Positions 1 to 6,821 of a stretch of DNA of 39,808 nucleotides are shown one piece after another. The stretch is from NCBI GenBank assembly GCA_009782495.1, contig WRIX01000012.1, positions 1 through 39,808 on the forward strand, read 5' to 3'. The DNA is from Treponema sp. (GTDB lineage: Bacteria > Spirochaetota > Spirochaetia > Treponematales > Breznakiellaceae). The position numbers were made by a program, and so were the translations under genes. Below the pieces are notes generated by a model, which did no database searches, was not told where the DNA came from, and saw only the letters and a list, made by a program, of their open reading frames with translations. Position 1 is the stretch's first letter. The number at the start of each line of letters is the position of its first letter.

Positions 1-1
1 C

Positions 2-508
2 AAAGCAATTTACAAAGAAGAAATATCCACCTGGGATATGGATTTCGTATTGCCTTCAACTCAGCTCCATGACGTAGGGAAAATTGCCATTAGTGATTTA
101 ATTCTGAACAAGCCCGGCAAGTTAACGGGAGACGAATTCGAAATTATGAAAACTCATGTAATCGCGGGAGTGGATGCAATAGAAAAAATAATCAGCGTTA
201 CCCAGGAACATGCTTTTTTAAAACATGCGCTGTATATTGCCGGAACGCATCACGAAAAATGGGACGGGACCGGATACCCAATGAAGCTCAAAGGCAAAAG
301 TATTCCTCTGGAAGGCCGGCTTATGGCCATTACCGATGTATACGACGCATTAACTTCCGAGCGCCCCTACAAAAAACCGTTTAACCACGAAGACGCATGT
401 AAAATCATTATAGAAAACGCCGGAACGCACTTTGATCCCGTTTTAGTGGAAATATTCCGGGGAGTTTCGGATCAATTTGACAGGATTGCCCAAGGCACAG
501 GTAAGTAA
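2..508 (+). CDS. HD-GYP domain cyclic-di-GMP phosphodiesterase, C-terminal part (5' end off window)
   Basis: This is the C-terminal part of an HD-GYP metal-dependent phosphohydrolase, the family that hydrolyses cyclic di-GMP. The reading frame is open from base 2, before the ATG at 38, so the gene begins outside the window. The N-terminal part, often a receiver or GAF domain, is not visible. The metal and substrate motifs are intact: HDVGK near the start, then THHEKWDGTGYP (the HHExWDGxGYP signature), then TDVYDALTSERPYKKP. Those motifs indicate an active enzyme rather than a degenerate one. The stop at 506-508 is followed by a strong stem-loop, and the next gene is convergent. Domain identity is near certain; the full architecture is unknown. 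Confidence 0.9.
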   Translation, partial: KAIYKEEISTWDMDFVLPSTQLHDVGKIAISDLILNKPGKLTGDEFEIMKTHVIAGVDAIEKIISVTQEHAFLKHALYIAGTHHEKWDGTGYPMKLKGKSIPLEGRLMAITDVYDALTSERPYKKPFNHEDACKIIIENAGTHFDPVLVEIFRGVSDQFDRIAQGTGK

Positions 509-529
509 TTGTTAGCGGGCAGGGATTTT

Positions 530-563
530 AAATATATTGTATTATTTTATTAACAATATATTT
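530..563. terminator. AT-rich stem-loop between convergent genes, probable bidirectional terminator
   Basis: AAATATATTGT (530-540) pairs perfectly with ACAATATATTT (553-563) around a 12-nt loop, and the plus strand continues into TTTCTCCC. The stem lies between the stop of the HD-GYP gene and the stop of the minus-strand gene at 572. That placement fits a terminator for both. The stem has only two G-C pairs, so it is weak thermodynamically. Confidence 0.55.
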
Positions 564-571
564 TCTCCCTA

Positions 572-1549
572 TCACATAACAGTCACATACACCAAAGTTT
601 GGTTCACAAGCTGATAGGCAATCTCGCCGAATGTAATTGGTCCGGCAAACGCTTCAATTTTTTTATGCTCAAGATCGCCGTAGAGGAAATTTAAAATACA
701 GTTACAGGAAAACGCAGATGAATCATCGGTATGTTCCAATATATGCTTGTTAAACAACTCTTCATAGTCAGATACGGGTTTGGCGATCCTGTACTTTATT
801 CCCTGAAATACAGGTGCGTAAAAATTTACAATGTCATCGTCAATTGATTTGAATGAAATGTTGACGCCGCTTCCTGAATAATCACCGACAATCGGGAGCT
901 TTGTGTCTATTTTATTTTTAGCTATATAATCGGCAAAAACAACCTCTTTTCCGTTTACGAGGCATTTTTTAACATGAAACCCTTCTTCGGAAAACTCTAT
1001 TACAGGGGATGAGGTATCTTGTTCAAAAATATTGATTATGTTGACGGATATGGTCTTATCTTCTTTGGTTTGCAAATGAAGCGCAACCGCTTTACCGGAA
1101 AATACTTCCCCTGTAAACCCATTAACCGCCATAGGTGTTTGTCCTTCTTTTTCAAGATTAAGTCCGGCGATCCATCCGACAATGTGGCGTAAAAACATAT
1201 TTTCATACCCTGATGCATTTTGTGCGTATTCCTTATGAACCGCACTGTCAAAAGGAACAATAAGGACTGAAAAACCGTTTTCATAAGCGTCGGATGACAC
1301 TTTGCAGATATTCTTTTCGTCATAAGATTGAATTTTAAATTTCTCATAGACGGAACTCGTTTCAGAAAAATCCGTAACAAACAATAAATCACTGGAAACT
1401 TTTCCGCCTTCTTCTGCCATAAAATACTCGGTGGAACCGCCGATCCATTTCCCTTTAGGAAGTTTTTTAAGAAGAGCCTCTGTACCCGCGATATGCAGAA
1501 TCCTCCCTTCTTCAATCATTTGTGCTGCTTTTTCATAAGATATTAACAT
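572..1549 (-). CDS. FIST-like / uncharacterised signalling-associated protein (325 aa)
   Basis: I do not recognise a characterised function. The C-terminal segment (CNCILNFLYGDLEH..., then GPITFGEIAYQLVNQTLVYV) resembles the end of FIST-C sensory domains, where a GEI motif is followed by an N-x-T strand. The N-terminal GGSTEYFM region is compatible with the matching N-terminal half, but this is fold-level resemblance only. No signal peptide or membrane segment is visible, so it should be cytoplasmic. A good Shine-Dalgarno (GGAGAAG) sits 6 nt before the ATG. The gene starts 12 nt after the response-regulator gene at 1562-2191, so the two are probably one operon. This suggests a sensory or output role linked to that regulator (inference). 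Confidence 0.75.
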   Translation of the reverse strand: MLISYEKAAQMIEEGRILHIAGTEALLKKLPKGKWIGGSTEYFMAEEGGKVSSDLLFVTDFSETSSVYEKFKIQSYDEKNICKVSSDAYENGFSVLIVPFDSAVHKEYAQNASGYENMFLRHIVGWIAGLNLEKEGQTPMAVNGFTGEVFSGKAVALHLQTKEDKTISVNIINIFEQDTSSPVIEFSEEGFHVKKCLVNGKEVVFADYIAKNKIDTKLPIVGDYSGSGVNISFKSIDDDIVNFYAPVFQGIKYRIAKPVSDYEELFNKHILEHTDDSSAFSCNCILNFLYGDLEHKKIEAFAGPITFGEIAYQLVNQTLVYVTVM

Positions 1550-1561
1550 CTTTTCTTCTCC

Positions 1562-2191
1562 TTATAATTGCCCGATAGTTTCATAGTCTGCTGCCATAAG
1601 CACTTTTGACTTTTCAATAAACCCGGTAATTTCCTCTGCAAAAGTTTGCAGGGTTTCTTTTGTATGGTATTTGGCATAGAGCGTTTTCATGCGTGTAACC
1701 AGCATGGAAAATGCCAGTTGTGAAAATTTTGTGTCTGTGGTTAAAATCTTTTCTGTTTGCGCTATTGTTACCGTTACCGGCGACAGCAAGTAATTAATCT
1801 TTCCAAGCAAGACAACCTTGCTTGGAGGTTTAACGATAACACCGCCGCCGCCGCATTTAATCGCGTTTGTAATTGTCTCTACCTTCGCTACTGCCGTCAT
1901 AAATAAAATTTGAGTTTTAGCGAACTTGGGCATTTTGCGAATCTGCCTCGCTATATCAAAACCGCTTGAAATTTCTACATTTCCAGCCGAATAAAATGAT
2001 GGTCTTGATATTTCCGTATCCAATAAAAACAATGATGGGTTGCAATTAGGCATTGTCTTTAACAAAGTGCCGAAACTGGTTACCCCTATTACATGATAAT
2101 AGTTGTCGAGCATTTCCGTAACAGTGTCTAACATTACCTGCATCTCGTCGAGAACAATTATTGTTGGTGTACTATAATGAGTAACAGCCAT
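1562..2191 (-). CDS. response regulator with receiver domain and unclassified C-terminal region (209 aa)
   Basis: Residues about 9-135 form a CheY-like receiver domain. The acidic pair is D15-E16 (IIVLDE), the expected phospho-acceptor is D58 (FLLDTE), and the conserved Thr (FMTA) and Lys (VKPPS) are present. Phosphorylation is therefore plausible. The remaining ~70 residues are helical and match no DNA-binding or enzymatic output domain that I recognise, so it may act by protein contact. The ATG at 2191 has a GGGAGA ribosome site 6 nt upstream. It is the first gene of an apparent two-gene operon with the FIST-like gene. An HD-GYP gene lies convergently beyond that, hinting at a local signalling cluster. 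Confidence 0.85.
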   Translation of the reverse strand: MAVTHYSTPTIIVLDEMQVMLDTVTEMLDNYYHVIGVTSFGTLLKTMPNCNPSLFLLDTEISRPSFYSAGNVEISSGFDIARQIRKMPKFAKTQILFMTAVAKVETITNAIKCGGGGVIVKPPSKVVLLGKINYLLSPVTVTIAQTEKILTTDTKFSQLAFSMLVTRMKTLYAKYHTKETLQTFAEEITGFIEKSKVLMAADYETIGQL

Positions 2192-2241
2192 TTTGTTTCT
2201 CCCTTTTTTCGCTAAAAATATATTATATTTACATTATATTT

Positions 2242-2913
2242 TCAATGCATATTATTGTCAACCCCCAATTTTATTCCATTTTTTTTCATATATTCTTCTA
2301 TTTTTTCTATTCTTTCCTTTCTATTTTTTCCTTCCTTTTCAATATAATAACGTTTTAATAATGGATATACTTTTATTTCATAATTTTCCCATGATATATT
2401 TTGATATTCATTATTTTCTTCATTCAATTTTTCTTCCGCAACTACATCAATCATTATTCCGTCAATACATATTCTGCCAAAATATTGTACAACCCATGTT
2501 TTTTTATTATCTACAAATGGTTCCATTAAATATTCCAAAAACAATTTTTCCACTTTGTAAAAATGATCCACATGAATTATTATATCTAAATCAAATGGTT
2601 CTATATCAACTCCAATAATGGTTTCACTTGCACTTCCAAATACATACCATTTTATTTTTTCTTGACAACATTTTTCTGCAAATATTTTTAGTGAGTGTTT
2701 CCAATTTCCTTCCGATTTAAACATTGATTCACCATATTTCACAAAATTATTTTTTATTATATCTTTATGTTCAATATTATTTGGATATTCTTTGGTAAAT
2801 TTTCCATTTTCCCTTTTAAACCATGCGTGTTCAATATTTTGAACATATTTTTCTTCTGCATTTTCAACACAATAGATAAATTTTTCTTCGTTTTCTGTAC
2901 AATAACAATCCAT
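2242..2913 (-). CDS. nucleotidyltransferase-fold protein (223 aa), AT-rich, probably horizontally acquired
   Basis: The central motif is a polymerase-beta-type nucleotidyltransferase signature: FGSASE (G93-S94) followed by FDLDIII (D108 and D110), with a further Asp in GIMIDVVAE as the likely third metal ligand. This fold covers aminoglycoside nucleotidyltransferases, MNT-type antitoxins and GrpB/AadA-like proteins; the substrate here cannot be told. No HEPN partner gene lies beside it. The gene is much richer in A+T than every neighbour, with long runs of T on the plus strand and AAA/GAA/ATA codons throughout. AGAGGA lies 5 nt before the ATG. A stretch of odd repeats follows upstream (2914-3489). 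Transfer is the likely origin. Confidence 0.75.
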   Translation of the reverse strand: MDCYCTENEEKFIYCVENAEEKYVQNIEHAWFKRENGKFTKEYPNNIEHKDIIKNNFVKYGESMFKSEGNWKHSLKIFAEKCCQEKIKWYVFGSASETIIGVDIEPFDLDIIIHVDHFYKVEKLFLEYLMEPFVDNKKTWVVQYFGRICIDGIMIDVVAEEKLNEENNEYQNISWENYEIKVYPLLKRYYIEKEGKNRKERIEKIEEYMKKNGIKLGVDNNMH

Positions 2914-3138
2914 TTTATCCTCTATAATTGTTTTATTGTAAATATCCTATTTTAACAATATATTTCTATTAATATTTCGCATAACTCCATGTATACGCAA
3001 CAAACCAATACACGCAATGGCTCCCCATGCTTCATGTACATAATAACACGCACATTTCGCTGCTTATCATGCAAGACTTGAATAAATTTCCCTGCAAGAT
3101 GCTATGCTAATCGCCAATTCAGTGGGTTTACCACCGAA

Positions 3139-3169
3139 TTTACCGGGTAAAATGGGTCATTTTGACCCA
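3139..3169. repeat. two adjacent perfect inverted repeats (TTTACCGGGTAAA and TGGGTCA-TTT-TGACCCA)
   Basis: TTTACCGGGTAAA occupies 3139-3151 as a perfect 13-bp dyad. It is followed at once by TGGGTCA (3153-3159), a TTT loop, and TGACCCA (3163-3169). They directly precede the 21-bp tandem repeats and share the GGTAAA/TTTACC core with them. They could be an operator, a replication or recombination site, or part of a dispersed repeat. Confidence 0.7.
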
Positions 3170-3172
3170 AAA

Positions 3173-3256
3173 ACGGTAAATAAACGCCTAAAAACGGTGG
3201 ACATTTGCCTTAAAACAGTAAGCGTTTGCCTCTAAACGGTAAACGTTTACCGCCGC
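3173..3256. repeat. four-copy 21-bp tandem repeat ending in a perfect 16-bp palindrome
   Basis: The core ACGGT (ACAGT in the third copy) recurs at 3173, 3194, 3215 and 3236, giving an exact 21-bp period. Consecutive units are degenerate: ACGGTAAATAAACGCC, ACGGTGGACATTTGCC, ACAGTAAGCGTTTGCC and ACGGTAAACGTTTACC. The last copy contains CGGTAAACGTTTACCG (3237-3252), a perfect palindrome. Reading from an ATG at 3153 gives a 27-codon peptide with K-T-V every seven residues, but no ribosome site supports translation. Confidence 0.8.
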
Positions 3257-3321
3257 CAAAGCAACCGAACAAATCGAAGTGGACGATAATAGCAAAAGAC
3301 GGAAATAATGTAAAGGAAATA

Positions 3322-3399
3322 TCACACGGAGCCACGGAGGCACGGAGCTTTATTTATGATTACCTCAGTGTCCTCTGTGATCTCTGAGCCTCCGTGTGA
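3322..3399. repeat. long inverted repeat of the 'cacggag' type
   Basis: TCACACGGAG (3322-3331) is matched by CTCCGTGTGA (3390-3399). Between them each arm carries further degenerate CACGGAG/CTCTGTG units, so the whole 78 bp can fold into a long imperfect hairpin. Similar 'cacggaggcacggag' dispersed repeats are known in many bacterial genomes. It probably has no gene function and may be a non-autonomous repeat element. Confidence 0.65.
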
Positions 3400-3489
3400 A
3401 ATTCTTCTTCTCTTTGCTCTTTATTCTTTGTTATTTGCTCTTCCACTGACCACTTCTTCTGCGGGGGTTGCCCGTGCTAGACTGTTTCC

Positions 3490-4698
3490 GTGCAGCAAAG
3501 TTTTACCGTCTCCGAACTAACCGGTCTTATCAGGCACAATTTGGAAAGCTCCTTTCCGCAGATCACGGTAGAAGGAGAGCTGTCCAATTTTCGTCCTTCC
3601 GGTTCAGGCCATCTGTATTTTTCCTTAAAGGATCCGGAAGCAAAAATAGACGCTGTAATGTTTAAAAACCGTCTGCCTGCGCTGAACTTCGAGCCAAAAG
3701 ACGGAATGCTCCTGAGAGTCCGGGGGCGGATTTCGGTGTATCCCCAGCGCGGAAATTATCAGCTTGTATGTGAAGATATGGAGCTGGCCGGCGCAGGGGA
3801 TATCCTGGCAATGCTGGAAAAGCGAAAACGTGCACTGGCAGCCGAAGGGCTTTTTGACAAAGACAGAAAAAAACCAATCCCGCTGTTTCCGGAAACTGTC
3901 GGAATAGTCAGTTCACAAACAGGGGCTGCGGTACAGGACATACTTAACATACTGCGGCGCAGGGCTTCCGGCATTCATGTAGTTATCTTTCCGACACTGG
4001 TTCAGGGGGATGATGCAGCGGAAAGCATCGCCCGGCGTATCGAACAGGCAAATCAATGGAAACTGGCAGACGTGCTTATTGTCGGAAGAGGCGGAGGTTC
4101 TCTGGAAGATTTACTTCCCTTTTCCGAAGAAGCCGTGGTTCGTGCAGTGGCGGATTCGGAAATCCCCGTAATCAGCGCGGTAGGCCACGAGATAGATAAT
4201 GCTCTTTGTGATTTGGCGGCGGATCTCCGTGCACCTACCCCATCGGCGGCGGCGGAACTGGTCAGCGCAAACAGAAAAGAAACACTGGAACGGGTTATCT
4301 TTCTGAAAGAAGAAATTAAAACCGCACTACAATCAAAACTGGACAGAGCCAGGCTTTTATTGCGGCCTTTTGGTATTGATGATCTGGAACAGCGATTCCG
4401 GTCCATACTGCAGCCCGTTCTGGTCCGTTTCGATGACGCCAAGGAAACATTAATTTTTTCCCTGCAGGAAAGACTTGACAAATATCGTATGCGGCTGGCG
4501 CTGACCAGGACAAGCCTTGAAGCGGGAAGCCCTCTTGCAATACTCGAACGCGGTTTTTCCGTTGTAATAAACGAACGCTCGGGTAAAATACTGCGGCGCG
4601 GACAGGATGCAAAGCCAGGCGATAAACTAAGAATCAGACCTATGGAAGGACTTGTCCTGGCAGTTACGGAAAAAACAGAAAAATTACAGGAATCATAA
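3490..4698 (+). CDS. xseA: exodeoxyribonuclease VII large subunit
   Basis: Large catalytic subunit of exonuclease VII, which degrades single-stranded DNA from both ends and acts with MutL-directed mismatch repair and other repair pathways. Residues 1-100 form the N-terminal OB-fold (FTVSELTGLIRHNLE, VEGELSNFRPSGSGHLYFSLKD). The catalytic region carries GRGGGSLEDL (about 199-208) and VGHEIDNALCDLAADLRAPTPSAAAE (about 231-256), both hallmarks of the family. At 402 aa the length is normal. The start is a GTG at 3490 without a clear Shine-Dalgarno; a weak TAGACT lies exactly 6 nt before it. xseB follows after 9-12 nt and mutL overlaps xseB, so the three form one operon. Confidence 0.97.
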   Translation: MQQSFTVSELTGLIRHNLESSFPQITVEGELSNFRPSGSGHLYFSLKDPEAKIDAVMFKNRLPALNFEPKDGMLLRVRGRISVYPQRGNYQLVCEDMELAGAGDILAMLEKRKRALAAEGLFDKDRKKPIPLFPETVGIVSSQTGAAVQDILNILRRRASGIHVVIFPTLVQGDDAAESIARRIEQANQWKLADVLIVGRGGGSLEDLLPFSEEAVVRAVADSEIPVISAVGHEIDNALCDLAADLRAPTPSAAAELVSANRKETLERVIFLKEEIKTALQSKLDRARLLLRPFGIDDLEQRFRSILQPVLVRFDDAKETLIFSLQERLDKYRMRLALTRTSLEAGSPLAILERGFSVVINERSGKILRRGQDAKPGDKLRIRPMEGLVLAVTEKTEKLQES

Positions 4699-4710
4699 GA
4701 GGATAATGTG

Positions 4711-4947
4711 ATGAAAAACTTTGAAGAACGGCTGGAAAAACTGGAAAACCTGGGTGAAACAATCAGGAAAACCGATATTTCGCTGGAGGATTCCCTTAAA
4801 GCTTTTGAAGAAGGGATCAAATTGGCCCGTTCTCTGGAAAAAGACCTTGAAAAAATCGAAAGCCGCATAGAAATACTCCTTAACTCTCCGGATGCAAAAT
4901 CACAGGAAAGCCCGGAGCTGGATCTGTTCAACGGCGCAGATCAATGA
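4711..4947 (+). CDS. xseB: exodeoxyribonuclease VII small subunit
   Basis: Small subunit of exonuclease VII. It is a helical protein of about 79 residues that binds the XseA C-terminal helices in several copies. The sequence FEERLEKLENLGETI... and ISLEDSLKAFEEGIKL matches the family's two-helix pattern exactly. The tail after residue 60 is acidic and variable, as usual. I prefer the ATG at 4711, 8 nt after AGAGG; the GTG at 4708 is the track's alternative and adds one residue. Its stop overlaps the mutL start (ATGA at 4944-4947), indicating translational coupling. Confidence 0.95.
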   Translation: MKNFEERLEKLENLGETIRKTDISLEDSLKAFEEGIKLARSLEKDLEKIESRIEILLNSPDAKSQESPELDLFNGADQ

Positions 4948-6686
4948 TTAGGATCCTTGAACCGGATGAAGCAAAAAAAATTGCCGCCGGAGAAGTAATT
5001 GATCGTCCTGCAGCTCTTGTTCGCGAATTAATAGATAACGCACTCGATGCCGGAGCGGCAAATATCGAACTTTCAATTGAAGAAGGCGGTATAAAAAAAA
5101 CAGAGCTTATTGACGACGGCTGCGGAATGAACAAAGAAGACCTTTCTCTTTGCATTAAAACTCATGCTACCAGCAAAATACAATCGCTGGATGATCTTTC
5201 GCGCATTACTACATTGGGCTTTCGGGGTGAAGCTCTGGCCGCCGCTGCGGCTGTTGCCAGACTTGAAATAATTACCAGTACAGACGGCAGAGAAGCATGG
5301 CTCCTTGAAACAGAACCATACAAATTAACCCAAACCAGAAGAAAGCGCGGAACCAGTGTCAGAATCTTTGGCCTTTTTGATTCAATCCCTGCCCGTAAGC
5401 GTTTCTTAAAGCGGGCATTAAGCGAAGCAGCCTTGTGCCGCCAAATTTTTACGGAAAAAGCATTGGCTTTTCCCGGCGTTTCTTTCTGTTTTGTTCAGGA
5501 TGGTGTATTAAAACTCCAACTCCAGCCTTGCACAGATACAGGAGAAAGTATTCCTGTTTTGCAAAAACGTTTCGGAGAACTGTTACTTGAGCCTCAGGAA
5601 CGTCCGTTCCTGCACACCGTAGAAACAGCCGGCAAGGGTTTTAGAGTAACAATCGTATTCGGCGGCCCTGAATTATTCCGCAAAGATCGAAGGCAGCAAT
5701 ACATCTTTGCAAATAAGCGGCGTATCCAGGATTTCGGATTGATGCAGGCTCTGGAATTCGGCCTTGCCGGATTCTTCCCCAACGGTACTCATCCGCTGGG
5801 AGCAGTATTTGCAGAAGTTGATCCTGCCCTGACGGATTTTAATATCCATCCGGCAAAACGGGAAGTCCGCTTTGTTGATGCCGGAGCAATTCACCACAGC
5901 ATTACAACGGCGCTGCGCAATTACACACATATTAATACATACGGCGATACACACAAAAGCCAGGACAACAGACTTGCAATGCAAGCCCTGCTGGAAAGAC
6001 GGGAAGAATTTACTCCGCTGCCGTCAGGTAACAGAACACAAGAATTATTTGCGGCAGAAAAAGCTACAAACTATGATCCGATTGAACATTTAAGCGCAGG
6101 TTCCCCATACAGTGAAAATCCGCGTAATAACATAAGATTTGCAGGAAGAGTATTGGATCTCTTTATCATCGTAGAACGGGAAGACATTATTTATCTAATC
6201 GACCAGCATGCCGCCCATGAACGGCTTCTCTATAATAAATTTTTAGACGGCCGTATTGGCACGCAGGAATTGCTGGTACCAATTCTGTTTAACACCGGCA
6301 ATGACGAAGAAGATCGCTTTCTTCTGACAAAAAAAGAAGAACTGGCCGCTCTTGGCATAGTACTGAAAAACGAAGGCGGCGACTCGTGGCGCATAGAGGC
6401 TCTCCCTGCCGGATGGAAAATGTCAGACAGTGAAACGGTTGAAGCTATTCTGGCGCTGCAAAAAGCCAAAGAAAACATTGTAGAACGCTGGGCTGCGACT
6501 TTTGCATGCCACGCTGCCGTAAAAGACAAGGATTATCTGGACGATAAATCGGCGCTTGCATTGGCGGAATCAGTTCTGGCACTCTGTAACAAGGAAACAT
6601 CGCTGCCCCGGTGTCCTCACGGCCGGCCTCTTTGGAAAACATTAAGCCGGGACGAACTATTTAAAGCTGTGCGAAGAAAAGAATAA
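4944..6686 (+). CDS. mutL: DNA mismatch repair protein MutL
   Basis: MutL couples mismatch recognition by MutS to strand incision. The GHKL ATPase half (about 1-330) has RELIDNALDAGA (E28, N32), ELIDDGCGM, HATSKI and TLGFRGEAL, and ends with DFNIHPAKREVRF. The C-terminal half shows the endonuclease-type motifs of bacteria lacking MutH: DQHAAHERLLYN (from D420), ACHAAVK and CPHGRP. The metal-binding motif is normally DQHA-x2-E-x4-E. Here the last position is Asn431, which is unusual. At 580 aa it is full length. The start overlaps xseB by 4 nt. The operon joins two repair activities known to act together. Confidence 0.97.
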   Translation: MIRILEPDEAKKIAAGEVIDRPAALVRELIDNALDAGAANIELSIEEGGIKKTELIDDGCGMNKEDLSLCIKTHATSKIQSLDDLSRITTLGFRGEALAAAAAVARLEIITSTDGREAWLLETEPYKLTQTRRKRGTSVRIFGLFDSIPARKRFLKRALSEAALCRQIFTEKALAFPGVSFCFVQDGVLKLQLQPCTDTGESIPVLQKRFGELLLEPQERPFLHTVETAGKGFRVTIVFGGPELFRKDRRQQYIFANKRRIQDFGLMQALEFGLAGFFPNGTHPLGAVFAEVDPALTDFNIHPAKREVRFVDAGAIHHSITTALRNYTHINTYGDTHKSQDNRLAMQALLERREEFTPLPSGNRTQELFAAEKATNYDPIEHLSAGSPYSENPRNNIRFAGRVLDLFIIVEREDIIYLIDQHAAHERLLYNKFLDGRIGTQELLVPILFNTGNDEEDRFLLTKKEELAALGIVLKNEGGDSWRIEALPAGWKMSDSETVEAILALQKAKENIVERWAATFACHAAVKDKDYLDDKSALALAESVLALCNKETSLPRCPHGRPLWKTLSRDELFKAVRRKE

Positions 6687-6774
6687 TGCCGCCCACAGGC
6701 ATTGTGCCGCCCGCCACTTGACAAGAAAAAACTGTTTTTCCATGATTATAAAATCATGTGGGGCTTTGCCCCGC
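6685..6774. repeat. cluster of three stem-loops downstream of mutL
   Basis: The mutL stop lies in AATGCC (6685-6690), which pairs with GGCATT (6698-6703). CATGAT (6741-6746) pairs with ATCATG (6753-6758). GTGGGGC (6758-6764) pairs with GCCCCGC (6768-6774) around TTT, counting one G-T wobble. None is followed by a run of T, so they are not obvious intrinsic terminators. They may protect or process the mRNA between mutL and the DUF4912 gene. Confidence 0.45.
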
Positions 6775-6798
6775 GATCGCAAGGAAATTATTATAGTT

Positions 6799-6816
6799 TA
6801 CCGCCAGGAGGCGGTA
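6799..6816 (+). promoter_or_regulatory. hairpin enclosing the Shine-Dalgarno of the DUF4912 gene (shared motif, copy 1)
   Basis: TACCGCC-AGGA-GGCGGTA forms a 7-bp stem with an AGGA loop, so the AGGAGG ribosome site (6806-6811) is half in the loop and half in the 3' arm. The same element with different outer base pairs precedes the chromate transporter gene at 25987-26004. Both are followed by TGTGCATGA. Likely roles are RNA-level control of translation or a dispersed translation-initiation cassette. Confidence 0.65.
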
Positions 6817-6821
6817 TGTGC

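Larger units (their letters stand above)
2914..3489. other. gene-free intergenic region (~575 bp) rich in repeats
   Basis: No convincing gene, tRNA or known riboswitch is seen. The first ~205 bases are AT-rich, carry the upstream region of the nucleotidyltransferase gene and show no other recognisable feature. Bases 3139-3252 hold palindromes and a 21-bp tandem repeat (separate entries). Bases 3322-3399 hold a long inverted repeat. Bases 3400-3460 are pyrimidine-rich and lead to xseA. Confidence 0.7.

Noticed and set aside
2193-2618. 141-codon plus-strand ORF opposite the nucleotidyltransferase gene
   Set aside because: Phe/Tyr-rich translation of an AT-rich antisense strand; no ribosome site or domain.
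2954-2966. TAACAATATATTT shared with the terminator at 551-563
   Set aside because: A 13-base AT-rich match is expected by chance in such sequence and no stem forms at the second site.
3173-3256. Possible CRISPR array
   Set aside because: The units are contiguous 21-mers with no spacers and no cas genes nearby; it is a tandem repeat.
4053-4931. 292-codon minus-strand ORF across xseA and xseB
   Set aside because: Shadow of two certain genes, serine-rich and without any domain; long only because of the codon bias of the real genes.
6773-6780. GCGATCGC octamer (HIP1-like)
   Set aside because: A single occurrence in a GC-rich hairpin region; no evidence of a genome-wide repeat.
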